NCBI GenBank assembly: GCA_002690925.1
Contig: NZGD01000094.1
Span: 58,330 to 122,329, forward strand
DNA from: Rhodopirellula sp.
GTDB taxonomy: Bacteria > Planctomycetota > Planctomycetia > Pirellulales > Pirellulaceae
DNA: 64,000 bases
Reading direction: 5' to 3'
Position 1 is the stretch's first letter; each line of letters begins with the position of its first letter. The notes under the pieces are model-generated. The model did no database searches. It worked only from the letters and a program-made list of their open reading frames with translations, and was not told the DNA's origin. Positions 45,810 to 54,998 of this stretch are shown piece after piece. Position numbers and translations under genes: made by a program.

Positions 45810-46598
45810 ATGTCAAAATCATTTCACGCCACCAAGGCTGTCGTTACTGGTTCATCCAGCGGTATCGGAAGGGCAATTGCGATTGCGCTGGCGAAAGCGG
45901 GCGTCGAGCAATTGGTAGTGCATTACCGCACCAATGAATCTGGTGCTCTTGAGACTGCTGAAGCATTACGGAAGGTTGGTTGCAAGCCCGTTTTGTTGGC
46001 GGCTGATCTCGCTTCACCCGAAGGTCGTCGAACTCTCGTCACAGGTGCGTTTGAAGAGCTCGGTGAAATTCATAGTTGGGTTAACAATGCTGGGGCTGAT
46101 GTGTTGACCGGCAACGCGGCTGAGTTGGATTTCGAAGGTAAGTTGCGTTATCTACTCGATGTCGACGTCACGGGGACGATTCTGTTATCTCGGAAGGTTG
46201 CAGACCGCTTGATGAATCAGTTTGAACGGACTCCCGGCTCTCGTCCTGCTGCGATGATTTTTATCGGTTGGGACCAGGCACTTGAGGGCATGGAAGGAGA
46301 CGCCGGACAGATGTTTGGTCCGATCAAGGCAGCAGTCATCGCTTTTGCCAACAGCTTGGCCCAGACATCCGGACCGCGTTTGAGAGTCAATACAATCGCA
46401 CCCGGCTGGATTCGAACTTCGTGGGGCGAGGGCACCAGTGATTATTGGAATGACCGCGCAGCGGGACAGTCCTTGATGGGACGATGGGGCTGTGTTGATG
46501 ACGTCGCCAAAGCAGTGATTTACGCTGCGGATCCAGCCAATACATTCCTGACTGCTCAGACACTCCAGCTCAATGGTGGTTTCAACCGACGTTTCTGA
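45810..46598 (+). CDS. Short-chain dehydrogenase-like protein with degraded active site
   Basis: A 262-residue SDR-fold protein. The cofactor motif VVTGSSSGIGRAI (12-24) and NNAG (92-95) are intact and the fold continues to PGWIRTSWGE. The catalytic YxxxK reads F169-G-P-I-K173 (TTT at 46314-46316), and the Ser-bearing strand is MIFIGWD instead of the usual ISS. Tyr and Ser of the catalytic triad are therefore missing, so ordinary oxidoreductase activity is unlikely; binding, regulatory or altered chemistry is possible. The ATG at 45810 is preferred over an upstream frame start at 45717. Confidence 0.85.
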   Translation: MSKSFHATKAVVTGSSSGIGRAIAIALAKAGVEQLVVHYRTNESGALETAEALRKVGCKPVLLAADLASPEGRRTLVTGAFEELGEIHSWVNNAGADVLTGNAAELDFEGKLRYLLDVDVTGTILLSRKVADRLMNQFERTPGSRPAAMIFIGWDQALEGMEGDAGQMFGPIKAAVIAFANSLAQTSGPRLRVNTIAPGWIRTSWGEGTSDYWNDRAAGQSLMGRWGCVDDVAKAVIYAADPANTFLTAQTLQLNGGFNRRF

Positions 46599-46703
46599 AA
46601 TAAAAACTTCTTCGGTGGGCCAAAAGTTCTGACTCGGAGCCTGGGAGCTTTGGGCTGCCGTAGCGTCTGGTAAAACCACGTAGCAAATTTGAGGTGCTGA
46701 GCT

Positions 46704-48236
46704 TCAGCTTCGAGTTGTAGACGCATCCACACGCCGAATGGTCATTTCGATCGCTGAAATCAACGCCTTCGCTTTGTTCAGTGTTTCTTCGTATTCAGCG
46801 GTCGGATCCGAATCAGCAACAACACCACACCCAGCTTGGACGTGGACTACGCCATCCTTGACGACCATGGTTCGCAATGCGATGCAGGTATCCATATTGC
46901 CACGGTAATCGATGTATCCAACCGCACCTCCGTAGGGGCCACGGCGGTGCGGTTCAATGTCATCGATCACTTCCATGGCCCGGACTTTCGGAGCGCCCGA
47001 TACAGTGCCAGCGGGCAAACAGGCTTTGAGGGCATCGAAAGAATCGACATCGTCCCGCAGTTTACCTTGGACCTCACTGCTGATGTGCATCACATGACTG
47101 TATCTTTCGACCACCATGACTTCAGTCAGATCAATGGTTCCGAATTGTGCAACTCGACCAACATCGTTCCGTCCCAAGTCGACCAACATGACATGTTCCG
47201 CTCGTTCTTTGGGATCAGCCAATAATTCTTTTTCCAACGCCTTGTCTTCTTGCGAGGTTTCCCCTCGCTTACGCGTGCCGGCAAGCGGTCGAACGGTGAC
47301 GACCTGTTCATTCACTCGACACATGATTTCGGGGGAACAGCCGACGAGTTCACAATCAGGGGTTCGCAAGTAGAACATGAAAGGACTCGGGTTAACGACC
47401 CGAAGAGAGCGATAGATTTCAAAAGGGTCGACGGTTGTCCGGACAGAAAGTCGTTGGCTCGGAACAACTTGGAAAATATCTCCTGCTCGAATGTATTCCA
47501 CACACTTTCGAACCGCATCTTCAAACGACTCTTTTGAAAAATTGGATGTAACTTCGAGTGGGTTCTGCTCACTGATTTTTCGCCAATGGTCAGGATTCCA
47601 AGCAGATCTTTGTTCGGGTGCCGCACGTGACAGGCTTGTGATGGTCTGGTCAACCATTTGCATTGCGTGGTGATAAGCACGCTCAGCTTCGGGCACTGAA
47701 TTGATTTCCCTGCAATCTGCTAAAGAGACAACAGTGATTGTCTTGTCGACATGATCAAACACACAGAGCGTGTGGTAAAAGGCGAAGTCCAGGTCAGGCA
47801 AGTCACGGTCATCGGCGGGTGGGTTAGGCAGATTTTCAACGTAACGGACCACGTCGTAACCCGCATACCCGATGGCACCACCTACAAAGGGGGGGAGTCC
47901 CTTCAGTTCTGCGACTCGAAAGTGAAAGTGGGTGCGAAAGGCATCAAGCGGATCATCTGCTGTTGTTTGTGAACACGTACCATCAGTCAGTTCTGTAACT
48001 TCGATTTGGTTGCGTTTGGCAGAGAATCGGCGAATGGGGCCTGCGGCCAAGAAACTGTAACGCCCTACCTTTTCACCGCCGATGACGCTTTCAAACAGAC
48101 AAGCGGGACCACCATCATCCAGAAGCTGAAATGCGGTCACAGGTGTGAGCGTGTCACTTAAAAGGCGTCGGTAGACCGGAACGAAGTCATTTTCCGTCGC
48201 AAGTTGGGCAAATTGTTCTGCGTCAGGGATATGCAT
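46704..48236 (-). CDS. trpE: Anthranilate synthase component I
   Basis: A 510-residue enzyme of tryptophan synthesis, forming anthranilate from chorismate with ammonia supplied by TrpG (not in the window). The C-terminal chorismate-binding domain has GTRKRGETSQEDKALE, LVDLGRNDVGRV and LPAGTVSGAPKVRAMEVID; the last two are catalytic-loop signatures. Feedback-type N-terminal residues such as FESVIGGEKVGRYSFL are present. Start set at the ATG giving MHIPDAEQFAQLA; an ATG at 48254 and a TTG at 48269 are in frame upstream. No attenuator was seen; a 7-bp inverted repeat lies in the leader. Confidence 0.94.
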   Translation of the reverse strand: MHIPDAEQFAQLATENDFVPVYRRLLSDTLTPVTAFQLLDDGGPACLFESVIGGEKVGRYSFLAAGPIRRFSAKRNQIEVTELTDGTCSQTTADDPLDAFRTHFHFRVAELKGLPPFVGGAIGYAGYDVVRYVENLPNPPADDRDLPDLDFAFYHTLCVFDHVDKTITVVSLADCREINSVPEAERAYHHAMQMVDQTITSLSRAAPEQRSAWNPDHWRKISEQNPLEVTSNFSKESFEDAVRKCVEYIRAGDIFQVVPSQRLSVRTTVDPFEIYRSLRVVNPSPFMFYLRTPDCELVGCSPEIMCRVNEQVVTVRPLAGTRKRGETSQEDKALEKELLADPKERAEHVMLVDLGRNDVGRVAQFGTIDLTEVMVVERYSHVMHISSEVQGKLRDDVDSFDALKACLPAGTVSGAPKVRAMEVIDDIEPHRRGPYGGAVGYIDYRGNMDTCIALRTMVVKDGVVHVQAGCGVVADSDPTAEYEETLNKAKALISAIEMTIRRVDASTTRS

Positions 48237-48420
48237 CAAGGACCAATGATTCATGCGTGCAAGGTGCAAAGAAATTACGGATTCAAGCTTCTCGAATATG
48301 CTGGCTCCGCACTATGGATTATCTTCCGCATTGAGCGGCATTGCGTGTAGGGGAGGACTGGCGTCTACCCATGACTGTATGCTACCCAGCGAAGTCCTAG
48401 CCCGTTCTACTGGATTGTGA

Positions 48421-48441
48421 GTCAACGTTGGTTGCGTTGAC
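48421..48441. promoter_or_regulatory. 7-bp inverted repeat between trpE and mcsA
   Basis: GTCAACG-TTGGTTG-CGTTGAC is a perfect 7-bp palindrome in the divergent trpE/mcsA control region, operator-like in size. It is not the direct-repeat CtsR operator that controls mcsAB in Firmicutes. A smaller CCTTG-N6-CAAGG hairpin (48487-48502) lies nearer mcsA. Confidence 0.42.
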
Positions 48442-48534
48442 ACCACCCTTGGCAGCGATAGAATCCCCCCCAAAGGGACGCTTACTCCTTGAAACCACAA
48501 GGTTTAGGGCAATGGCGGCAATCAGGAAACAAAG

Positions 48535-49065
48535 ATGAAGTGCCAATACTGCGAAAAGCCCGCAACATTCCATATCACCGAGTTGACCGAGCCTGATGGG
48601 CCGCAGGTCATGCATTTGTGTGAGGAGCATGCACGTGGATTTCTGCAAAAAGAAGCCGCTACACCGGCAGCTTCGATTGCTGGAGCCTTGGCAAAACAGC
48701 TCAATCTGGGGCAAACCAAGCAGGAACTCGCTGAACTGGACCAGAAAGAGTGCCCTGTATGCGGCATCAGTTTTTTCGAATTTCGGAATACGGGAAGGTT
48801 GGGTTGTCCATTCGATTACACCCACTTTTCGGAAGATCTGATTCCGTTGTTGACCAATATCCATGACTCAGTCGAACATTGTGGGAAACGTCCTCGCCGC
48901 GCCGCTGCGGCCGATTCGCACGCCGAGTTAATTCAGCTTCGCCGAGAGATGGAAGAGGCGGTTGAGCGGGAAGATTACGAGAGAGCCTCGGAAATACGAG
49001 ATGAACTGCACCGTATCGAAGAGGCCGGCAGCACCGAACAACATGCCAGCGAGGAAGAAGAGTGA
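48535..49065 (+). CDS. mcsA: McsA-like zinc-finger adaptor of protein-arginine kinase
   Basis: A 176-residue protein matching McsA, activator of McsB. Zinc-binding Cys pairs are C3/C6 (MKCQYCEKP), a Cys in HLCEEHA, CPVCG near residue 80 and a fourth in RLGCPFDY. The C-terminal UVR motif (ELIQLRREMEEAVEREDY) is the UvrB/C-interaction type found in McsA. The tail is acidic. It overlaps mcsB by four bases (GTGA), typical for the pair. Confidence 0.9.
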   Translation: MKCQYCEKPATFHITELTEPDGPQVMHLCEEHARGFLQKEAATPAASIAGALAKQLNLGQTKQELAELDQKECPVCGISFFEFRNTGRLGCPFDYTHFSEDLIPLLTNIHDSVEHCGKRPRRAAAADSHAELIQLRREMEEAVEREDYERASEIRDELHRIEEAGSTEQHASEEEE

Positions 49066-50150
49066 TTCGAGATTCGGATTTTGATGACCTGGCACACAAG
49101 TCGGGCGAATGGTTGCGGGGTACAGGCCCCGAATCAGATATCGTGATTAGCAGCAGAATCAGGCTTGCTCGAAATCTTGCTGACTTTCCGTTCATTCGTC
49201 GCTGCAGCGACGAAGATCGGATCAGCATTGAGCGGACGATTCGTGCAAAGATGGACTCCATCGATGACTGGCGTGACGTCCGTTATATCGACCTCGAGCA
49301 GCTATCTGAGATCGATCGGCAGTTCTTGGTCGAACGACAACTGATCAGTCGGGAAATTGCTGATGCAGAGGGTTCGCGGGCTGTTGCTATTGATCCCCGC
49401 GAGCAATATAGCGTGATGATCAATGAAGAGGATCACCTCAGGATTCAAGTGATGCATAGTGGCTTGGATCTCAAGTCAGCTTGGCAGAGTATTGATGAAT
49501 TAGATGATAAGCTGGAAGGGGCAATTTTGTATGCGTTTCATCCTCAATTCGGATACCTGACCGCATGTCCCACCAACGTGGGGACTGGCCTGAGAGTGAG
49601 TGTGATGCTGCATCTACCAGCACTGGTCATCACACGGCAAATCGACAAGGTTTTCCGCAGCATGCAACGGATCAATGTCACGGTACGGGGCTTGTACGGG
49701 GAAGGGTCGCAATACACGGGTGATTTTTATCAGGTCAGTAACCAAATCACACTCGGGCATCGTGAGCAAGATCTCGTCGCGTTGGTGGGAGATGATGTCG
49801 TACCGAGAATCATCGAGTATGAGCGCAAGGCACGGGATTTTCTTGTGAAACAGGGTCAGCAGGATCTTCACGACGATGTAAGTCGGGCTCTCGGTATTTT
49901 GAGTACTGCCAAGAAAATTAGCAGCGAGGAAACCATGCATTACCTGTCGAAGGTACGCATGGGAGTTAATTTAGGGCTCATTGAGGATGTGCCTGTCGGC
50001 ACGATCAACAAATTGTTCATTCACACGCAGCCCGCTCACTTGCAAAAACTGCAGGGTAGATTGCTCGGTTCCTCTGACCGGAACGTTGAGCGAGCGACTT
50101 ATTTGCAATGTCACTTGAGCGGGAAGCTCAGTGACGGTGAGTTGAATTAA
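49062..50150 (+). CDS. mcsB: Protein-arginine kinase
   Basis: A 362-residue ATP:guanido phosphotransferase homologue of McsB, which phosphorylates arginines on proteins to mark them for ClpCP degradation. Recognised blocks: IVISSRIRLARNLADFPF, a catalytic region around AVAIDPREQYSVMINEEDHLRI and the loop with HPQFGYLTACPTNVGTGL. Length matches McsB (about 363). GTG start overlapping mcsA. Best known from Firmicutes with CtsR and ClpC; neither is beside it here, so regulation probably differs. Confidence 0.93.
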   Translation: MIRDSDFDDLAHKSGEWLRGTGPESDIVISSRIRLARNLADFPFIRRCSDEDRISIERTIRAKMDSIDDWRDVRYIDLEQLSEIDRQFLVERQLISREIADAEGSRAVAIDPREQYSVMINEEDHLRIQVMHSGLDLKSAWQSIDELDDKLEGAILYAFHPQFGYLTACPTNVGTGLRVSVMLHLPALVITRQIDKVFRSMQRINVTVRGLYGEGSQYTGDFYQVSNQITLGHREQDLVALVGDDVVPRIIEYERKARDFLVKQGQQDLHDDVSRALGILSTAKKISSEETMHYLSKVRMGVNLGLIEDVPVGTINKLFIHTQPAHLQKLQGRLLGSSDRNVERATYLQCHLSGKLSDGELN

Positions 50151-50244
50151 CCGGTAATCCTGCGGCTCTTTGCAGTTTTGTGCCGTCTCAGGGGCATGGC
50201 GGGGAGTGTTGGGAAGGTTGATCGTCATTGCCTGTCAGCCTGTG

Positions 50245-50250
50245 TATAAT
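50245..50250 (+). promoter_or_regulatory. TATAAT -10 element before the ECF sigma gene
   Basis: A perfect TATAAT, about 190 bases upstream of the sigma-factor start. The nearest -35-like TTGATC (50218-50223) is 21 bases away, longer than ideal, so this is only a candidate. The remaining 287-base gap shows no gene. Confidence 0.3.
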
Positions 50251-50437
50251 CGGTGGACATGCCGTGTGGTTCACGTAGAGTGCCCCATGGTCTTTTTGAA
50301 GATCCAACGCCTTATCGCCCCTCTGCAGGAACCGTCCTTCGGGCCGGCATCGTAAAAATCGTTAGGGTTATTCGTGCCGACGACCGTTATTTGGCATAAG
50401 CTTTAACGTATCCCATTCGTGACTCCGAGAGACTGGC

Positions 50438-51025
50438 GTGAGCGAAGAGACGCAGCTGATTGACCTCGCCGTCCAAGGTGATCGCGGCGCATTTACTGCG
50501 CTAGTGGAAATGAATCAGGAACGCCTGTTTGCTTCCATGATTCAGGTCACCGGGTCTCCTGATGAAGCGGAGGAGGTGGTCCAGGAGGCGTTCATTCGTG
50601 CGTTTCTGAAATTGGATACATTTCAAAGAAATAGCCAGTTCTTTACCTGGTTGTATCGGATTGCTTTCAACAGTGCCCTAACCAGAAAACGCCGCAATCG
50701 AGCTCGGGTGTCGCTCGATCATTGGCGTGAAAGCAACGGGCTTGAGGTCACTGATCCCGCAGATGCGGTTGATGAGCCCATGTTGAGGCAGGAACGAGTG
50801 AACCTGGTACGTGCTGCGATTCAGATCCTGTCGGAGGATCATCGTGCGATTCTTGTGCTACGGGAAATGCAAGAAAGGTCCTATGAAGACATCGCTGAGA
50901 TATTGCAGATATCGATAGGTACTGTGCGCAGTCGATTGAGCAGGGCTCGCAATCAGCTTAAAGTAACGCTTGAAGCGATGGACAATGAAGAGGATGCAAC
51001 GCCAGGATCTGATTCACCAACTTGA
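50438..51025 (+). CDS. ECF-type RNA polymerase sigma factor
   Basis: A 195-residue sigma-70 family protein of the extracytoplasmic-function class, with region 2 (about 25-90, DEAEEVVQEAFIRAFLKLDT and FFTWLYRIAFN for -10 recognition and core binding) and region 4 (about 125-180, SYEDIAEILQISIGTVRSRLSR, the helix-turn-helix that reads the -35). GTG start. No anti-sigma or membrane partner is encoded next to it; the downstream gene converges, with only five bases between stops. The target regulon is not visible. Confidence 0.93.
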   Translation: MSEETQLIDLAVQGDRGAFTALVEMNQERLFASMIQVTGSPDEAEEVVQEAFIRAFLKLDTFQRNSQFFTWLYRIAFNSALTRKRRNRARVSLDHWRESNGLEVTDPADAVDEPMLRQERVNLVRAAIQILSEDHRAILVLREMQERSYEDIAEILQISIGTVRSRLSRARNQLKVTLEAMDNEEDATPGSDSPT

Positions 51026-51030
51026 GCTGG

Positions 51031-54000
51031 TCATTGAAGCCGTGGACTCAGCACGACGTTGCGATAGCGAACACTGGTATGGTCGCCCTGCAAGTACAAA
51101 GGGCCATCGCGCATCACGTCCCCAAACAAAGCACCTCCCGTTGCACCCATGACGGGCTGGTTGTCGATGACCACTTTCCCATTCAGGCATACGGTCATGT
51201 GGCGGTCGACGAGTGTGAGATCGTAAGTCTGCCATTGACCGCCGGGTAAACCCGCGTTGCTGGCTGGTGCGATTCGACCAAAGATAGCTCCAGGACCGCT
51301 GATCCCTTGCATGCGACTATCTCGGTCGACAACTTGTGCTTCGTAAAGACCACGCACATAGACTCCGCTGTTACGCTCTTTGCCAATGTTGAACTCAATG
51401 TGAATCTTGCAGTCACCAAAGATACGAGTGGTGCGCAGATTGCCAAATTCACCGTAAGCGCTAAAGTCGGATTTCGGTGTTTCGTTAATCATCTCACCGT
51501 CTTCGACTCGCCAGCCATTCTGAGCATCCCTGGGTTGTAATTGCCAACCACTGAGATCGACTCCGTTGAACAACTCAATCGGTTTGCCAAATCGAACTTT
51601 GGACAGGTCGGGTCGAGGGGGCATGGGAGGGCACCTGCGTCCCTGTCCAGTCTCTCCGCTGCCTTGGCGTTTGACAGCGATGTTCCCATCCTTCACTGTC
51701 GCAACATAATTCGTCTTCTTTGACTTGCGATTGCGTGTCAGTATCAGTGAGTCACCAAGCAAGGTGACTTCTTCCATGAGCTTTGCCGATCCGACACGCC
51801 ACATCAGGTGAGCTACCAACTTTTCGCGGTCCTGAGAGACCTCAAGCCAGCCGCCGTATCCATCCTCAAAATCAAGGAACCACGTACCGAGAAAACTTCC
51901 AATATTGTCGGACGGGTTGATCGGTTGTGTTTTGCTGTCACTTAAAAGTCTTCGCTCTTGCCGATTGTCCATGAATGCTATCAGGTCTCTCAGTTCCCGG
52001 TCTGTGAGCGTATCAACAAGTCCATCTGGCATCATGGAGGTGTGCAGTTCTTTCCGCTCGACAATGCTTGCTGTTTTGAAGACCCGTTCACGACCGGTGT
52101 TGTCTCGATAGACTTCATTTCCACCACCGCCGTCGCGAAGCATGATCCCAGTAAAGATGTGACCATCATCAGTGATGAGCATGCGTGGGAAATACTGCGG
52201 ATCGACATCCCGGCTTGGTTGCAGAATGGAACGAAGTATTCGGTCCGGTGATCCCAGATTGGAAACGGCAGACAAGTCCGGTCCGACAACACTTCCTCTA
52301 CCTCGATGGCGATGGCACTTTGAGCATGTGCCAACTTGAGAGTGATGGAAGATTCTATGTCCAGCCTCAAGGTCAGCAGGTTGTTGGATCTGTTCTAGTC
52401 GCCGTTGCCAGTTTGCTGTTTCGGAGGGCGCTGGACGGCCTTGCCCAATCTTGGTTGGTCTTAACGTCGCGTTGATCAGATCAGCAGATTTTGGATGGCG
52501 TTTGCCGATTGCTTGCAATGTCACACGCTGCTGCTCATTGAGCTCGCAATAGCGAAGAGAACGTAGCGCTTCCTCCCGAAGTGGGTGCGCGTCTGACTGT
52601 GCAAGTTCGACTAAACGGGGGATGTTCTCGGTAGATGGAAGCGACAGTCCTGCAATCGCGTCTGCGCGAATTGCAGTCGGGATGCTTGGGGTCTCAGCCA
52701 AGTTAAACAGCAAGTCTCGAGCATCATCTGTTTGGTTGGCGGCCAATGCCCGAGTCAGTTCTCGCAAAATATCCACGTCACCTGTGGCTATCAGGGACTG
52801 CCAAAGTGGTTTCTTGAATTCTTTGCTCTGGGGATCCAGCAGGCGAAGTGCGTACGCACGCACTTGGGCGGGTGCATTGGCGTTACTGATCCGGGACAGC
52901 AGCATTTCTGGGTCAGCAACACCCGCTTGGGGATTTCCAGACAGAGTATTGATTGTCGCCAAAGCTGCTTCGAAGATTCTGTAATCGAGTTCTGGATTTG
53001 AGGCCATGCCTTCTACCGCATCAGAAAATTCGTTTAGGCGAGAGGTTGATATCCACCGCAATGTTTCAAACCGTATTTCGGTGTCTTTTTTTTCGAGAAA
53101 ATACTCGACCCATTTCGTGTTGGTTGGGACTGTTCTTCTAAGTGCCAGCAATAGCGAAATCTGATCGGCTGTTGATAACGTGTCAGCTTGGGATTGGCTG
53201 ATCGATTTGGTCTTTTTACCAAGCGCACTGATGGCCGCATGACGTAAGAAACGATCATCGGAGCGACAGAGGTTGAACAGTTCGTTCATAGAAGCCGTGT
53301 GGTCATCACCCAGTAATTTTTCGGCAAGTTTCGCTTGTGAAGTTTTTGCTCGCAGTTCCATTGGTCCAAGCCAAGTGGCTGTTTCTTGACTGATTTCCAT
53401 TTTCCAGACACGTCCCCGTCCATGGAGTTGATAGGATCCGAAAACCCAGTCTGTAAGGTAAAAAACAGTGGGTGTCGCTTGGGTAATGCACGTTGGGCGA
53501 AAATGGTGTCCACCACGAATTAAAGGTATTTGCTGGGCGGTGAAACTGGCTCCTGCATCTTGCAAAGGGTAGAAATCAATCCGGTGATCTGTCCATGATG
53601 GGATAACGAGCCCGTTGCCAAGTGGTGCAATCCCGCACGGGGCTTCAGCAACGCTGTGAAGCATTGGTAGTGTTCCGCGAAGTTCTCCGTCCCAGCACAC
53701 AAATGGATGGAATGCAGCATTTCCGTAGTGACGCTGATAGCCATAATCACCACCTTTCATAACGTGAAGTAGCCGGCAAGGGGGCCTTGCTCCCGGGTCG
53801 TTTTCGGCGGCAAAAATATTTCCGTCCGCACGAACGCAAACACCAAATGGATTCCAAAAACCTCTCGCGATACGGGTCAGTTGTTTTCCTTGGGGAGTGC
53901 AGCAGAAAATTCCACCTTCACCTGTTCCTGTGATTGTCGTTTTGTCTGTTCCACGCAGGGTCCACGATTTCCAGAAGTTTTCGCCCAAGGCAAAAACCAG

Positions 54001-54498
54001 TCGTCCATCTGGATGCCAGGCTAGCCCGCTCAAACCGTTGTGAGGGTAGTCAGCCTCAGTATGCAGTTCAGCGAGTACTTCGACTTTGTCTCCTATGCCA
54101 TCATCATTCGAATCTTTGACCCGAAGTATTCTGTCACGCTCCGCCAAGTACACCCAGCCGTCGGAACCGAGTTCCAGATCCATGGTTGCTTTCGTCTGGT
54201 TGAAAAAGACGGATCGCGTACCGTCGGGCCGAAGCACAATAATCTCGTCGTGTTCAGGACCTTCGTAATCTTCGGGGCGAAAGTGTGTATGGCTGCATAC
54301 CAACCAAATGCTCCCTTCTGAATCAATATCCAAACCTGTGGGTGTTACAACATCAGGATGCTCAGCGACCAGCGTCAGTTTGACACCCTTTGCAGTGAAA
54401 CTGAAATCTGGACCGAGGTCACTTGGTGGATCCGCGGCGAGAGTGTGCGTCGCCATTGGCAGGGTGAATGTGAACATCGCAATCACAAGTAATCTCAT
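51031..54498 (-). CDS. PVC-type dehydrogenase propeller / cytochrome c / DUF1080 protein
   Basis: A 1155-residue secreted multidomain protein with a signal peptide (1-22). In order: a dehydrogenase-type beta-propeller (about 30-390: DIDSEGSIWLVCSHTH, DSNDDGIGDKVEV), HEAT-like repeats (about 430-680), a c-type cytochrome with haem motif CSKCH (725-729) and a downstream HTSMMPDG distal-Met segment, a ~80-residue beta-rich insert (about 865-945), and a C-terminal DUF1080 / 3-keto-disaccharide hydrolase lectin-like fold (from about 965: LFNGVDLSGWQLQ, NSGVYVRG). It joins an oxidase-like and a sugar-hydrolase module, fitting 3-keto-glycoside degradation. The ATG at 54498 is chosen; a longer in-frame opening to 54861 lacks a signal peptide. 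Confidence 0.88.
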   Translation of the reverse strand: MRLLVIAMFTFTLPMATHTLAADPPSDLGPDFSFTAKGVKLTLVAEHPDVVTPTGLDIDSEGSIWLVCSHTHFRPEDYEGPEHDEIIVLRPDGTRSVFFNQTKATMDLELGSDGWVYLAERDRILRVKDSNDDGIGDKVEVLAELHTEADYPHNGLSGLAWHPDGRLVFALGENFWKSWTLRGTDKTTITGTGEGGIFCCTPQGKQLTRIARGFWNPFGVCVRADGNIFAAENDPGARPPCRLLHVMKGGDYGYQRHYGNAAFHPFVCWDGELRGTLPMLHSVAEAPCGIAPLGNGLVIPSWTDHRIDFYPLQDAGASFTAQQIPLIRGGHHFRPTCITQATPTVFYLTDWVFGSYQLHGRGRVWKMEISQETATWLGPMELRAKTSQAKLAEKLLGDDHTASMNELFNLCRSDDRFLRHAAISALGKKTKSISQSQADTLSTADQISLLLALRRTVPTNTKWVEYFLEKKDTEIRFETLRWISTSRLNEFSDAVEGMASNPELDYRIFEAALATINTLSGNPQAGVADPEMLLSRISNANAPAQVRAYALRLLDPQSKEFKKPLWQSLIATGDVDILRELTRALAANQTDDARDLLFNLAETPSIPTAIRADAIAGLSLPSTENIPRLVELAQSDAHPLREEALRSLRYCELNEQQRVTLQAIGKRHPKSADLINATLRPTKIGQGRPAPSETANWQRRLEQIQQPADLEAGHRIFHHSQVGTCSKCHRHRGRGSVVGPDLSAVSNLGSPDRILRSILQPSRDVDPQYFPRMLITDDGHIFTGIMLRDGGGGNEVYRDNTGRERVFKTASIVERKELHTSMMPDGLVDTLTDRELRDLIAFMDNRQERRLLSDSKTQPINPSDNIGSFLGTWFLDFEDGYGGWLEVSQDREKLVAHLMWRVGSAKLMEEVTLLGDSLILTRNRKSKKTNYVATVKDGNIAVKRQGSGETGQGRRCPPMPPRPDLSKVRFGKPIELFNGVDLSGWQLQPRDAQNGWRVEDGEMINETPKSDFSAYGEFGNLRTTRIFGDCKIHIEFNIGKERNSGVYVRGLYEAQVVDRDSRMQGISGPGAIFGRIAPASNAGLPGGQWQTYDLTLVDRHMTVCLNGKVVIDNQPVMGATGGALFGDVMRDGPLYLQGDHTSVRYRNVVLSPRLQ

Positions 54499-54998
54499 TG
54501 AAATCCTGACCTGCAGTGTTGTGTGCGAAACGAGTCTGTTGGTGTTCCCGGTGGGACAGTTACCACAACCTGAACGTTGCCTTGGGCCATGGCTTCTTGC
54601 GATAGGGTTAACAGCTGGAGCCGACCGACCTTTAGGCAAATTTGTCTGTAAGTTACGACTGATTGATAAGGTGGTTGCCGCGATGGTATCAGATTGAGTT
54701 GACATGGAGCCGGTCCCGGGAAACTTCTGAAGCGATAGGATAAGGCATGTGTGCGTGTCCTGATATTCTGACTGACCGAAGGGTGGCGGTGGGCTGATGT
54801 GTGCGATTTTGAGTGCAGCCGATGTGTCGCACCTGTGGCTTGGCAACCTGTGCCTTGGCAAGACGCTCTGTCAGTTACATTGGTAGCTGAATTGTAGTCG
54901 ATCATCTTTCGTTTATTTTCAAGTGCTGAAAGAACGACGCATTATGTGTAGAATCAAGTGAAAAGGTACGTTCTTTCTCTCTTGCTGACATATCCATC
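54499..54998. other. Divergent intergenic region between two DUF1080-containing genes
   Basis: 500 bases with no convincing gene. It includes a 15-bp near-perfect tandem duplication at 54832-54861 (CCTGTGGCTTGGCAA then CCTGTGCCTTGGCAA), one mismatch. Control signals for both genes should lie here but none is clear. Confidence 0.5.

Noticed and set aside
54499..54861. 121-residue N-terminal extension of the large PVC protein
   Set aside because: It would bury the signal peptide starting at the ATG at 54498, and the extension is low-complexity.
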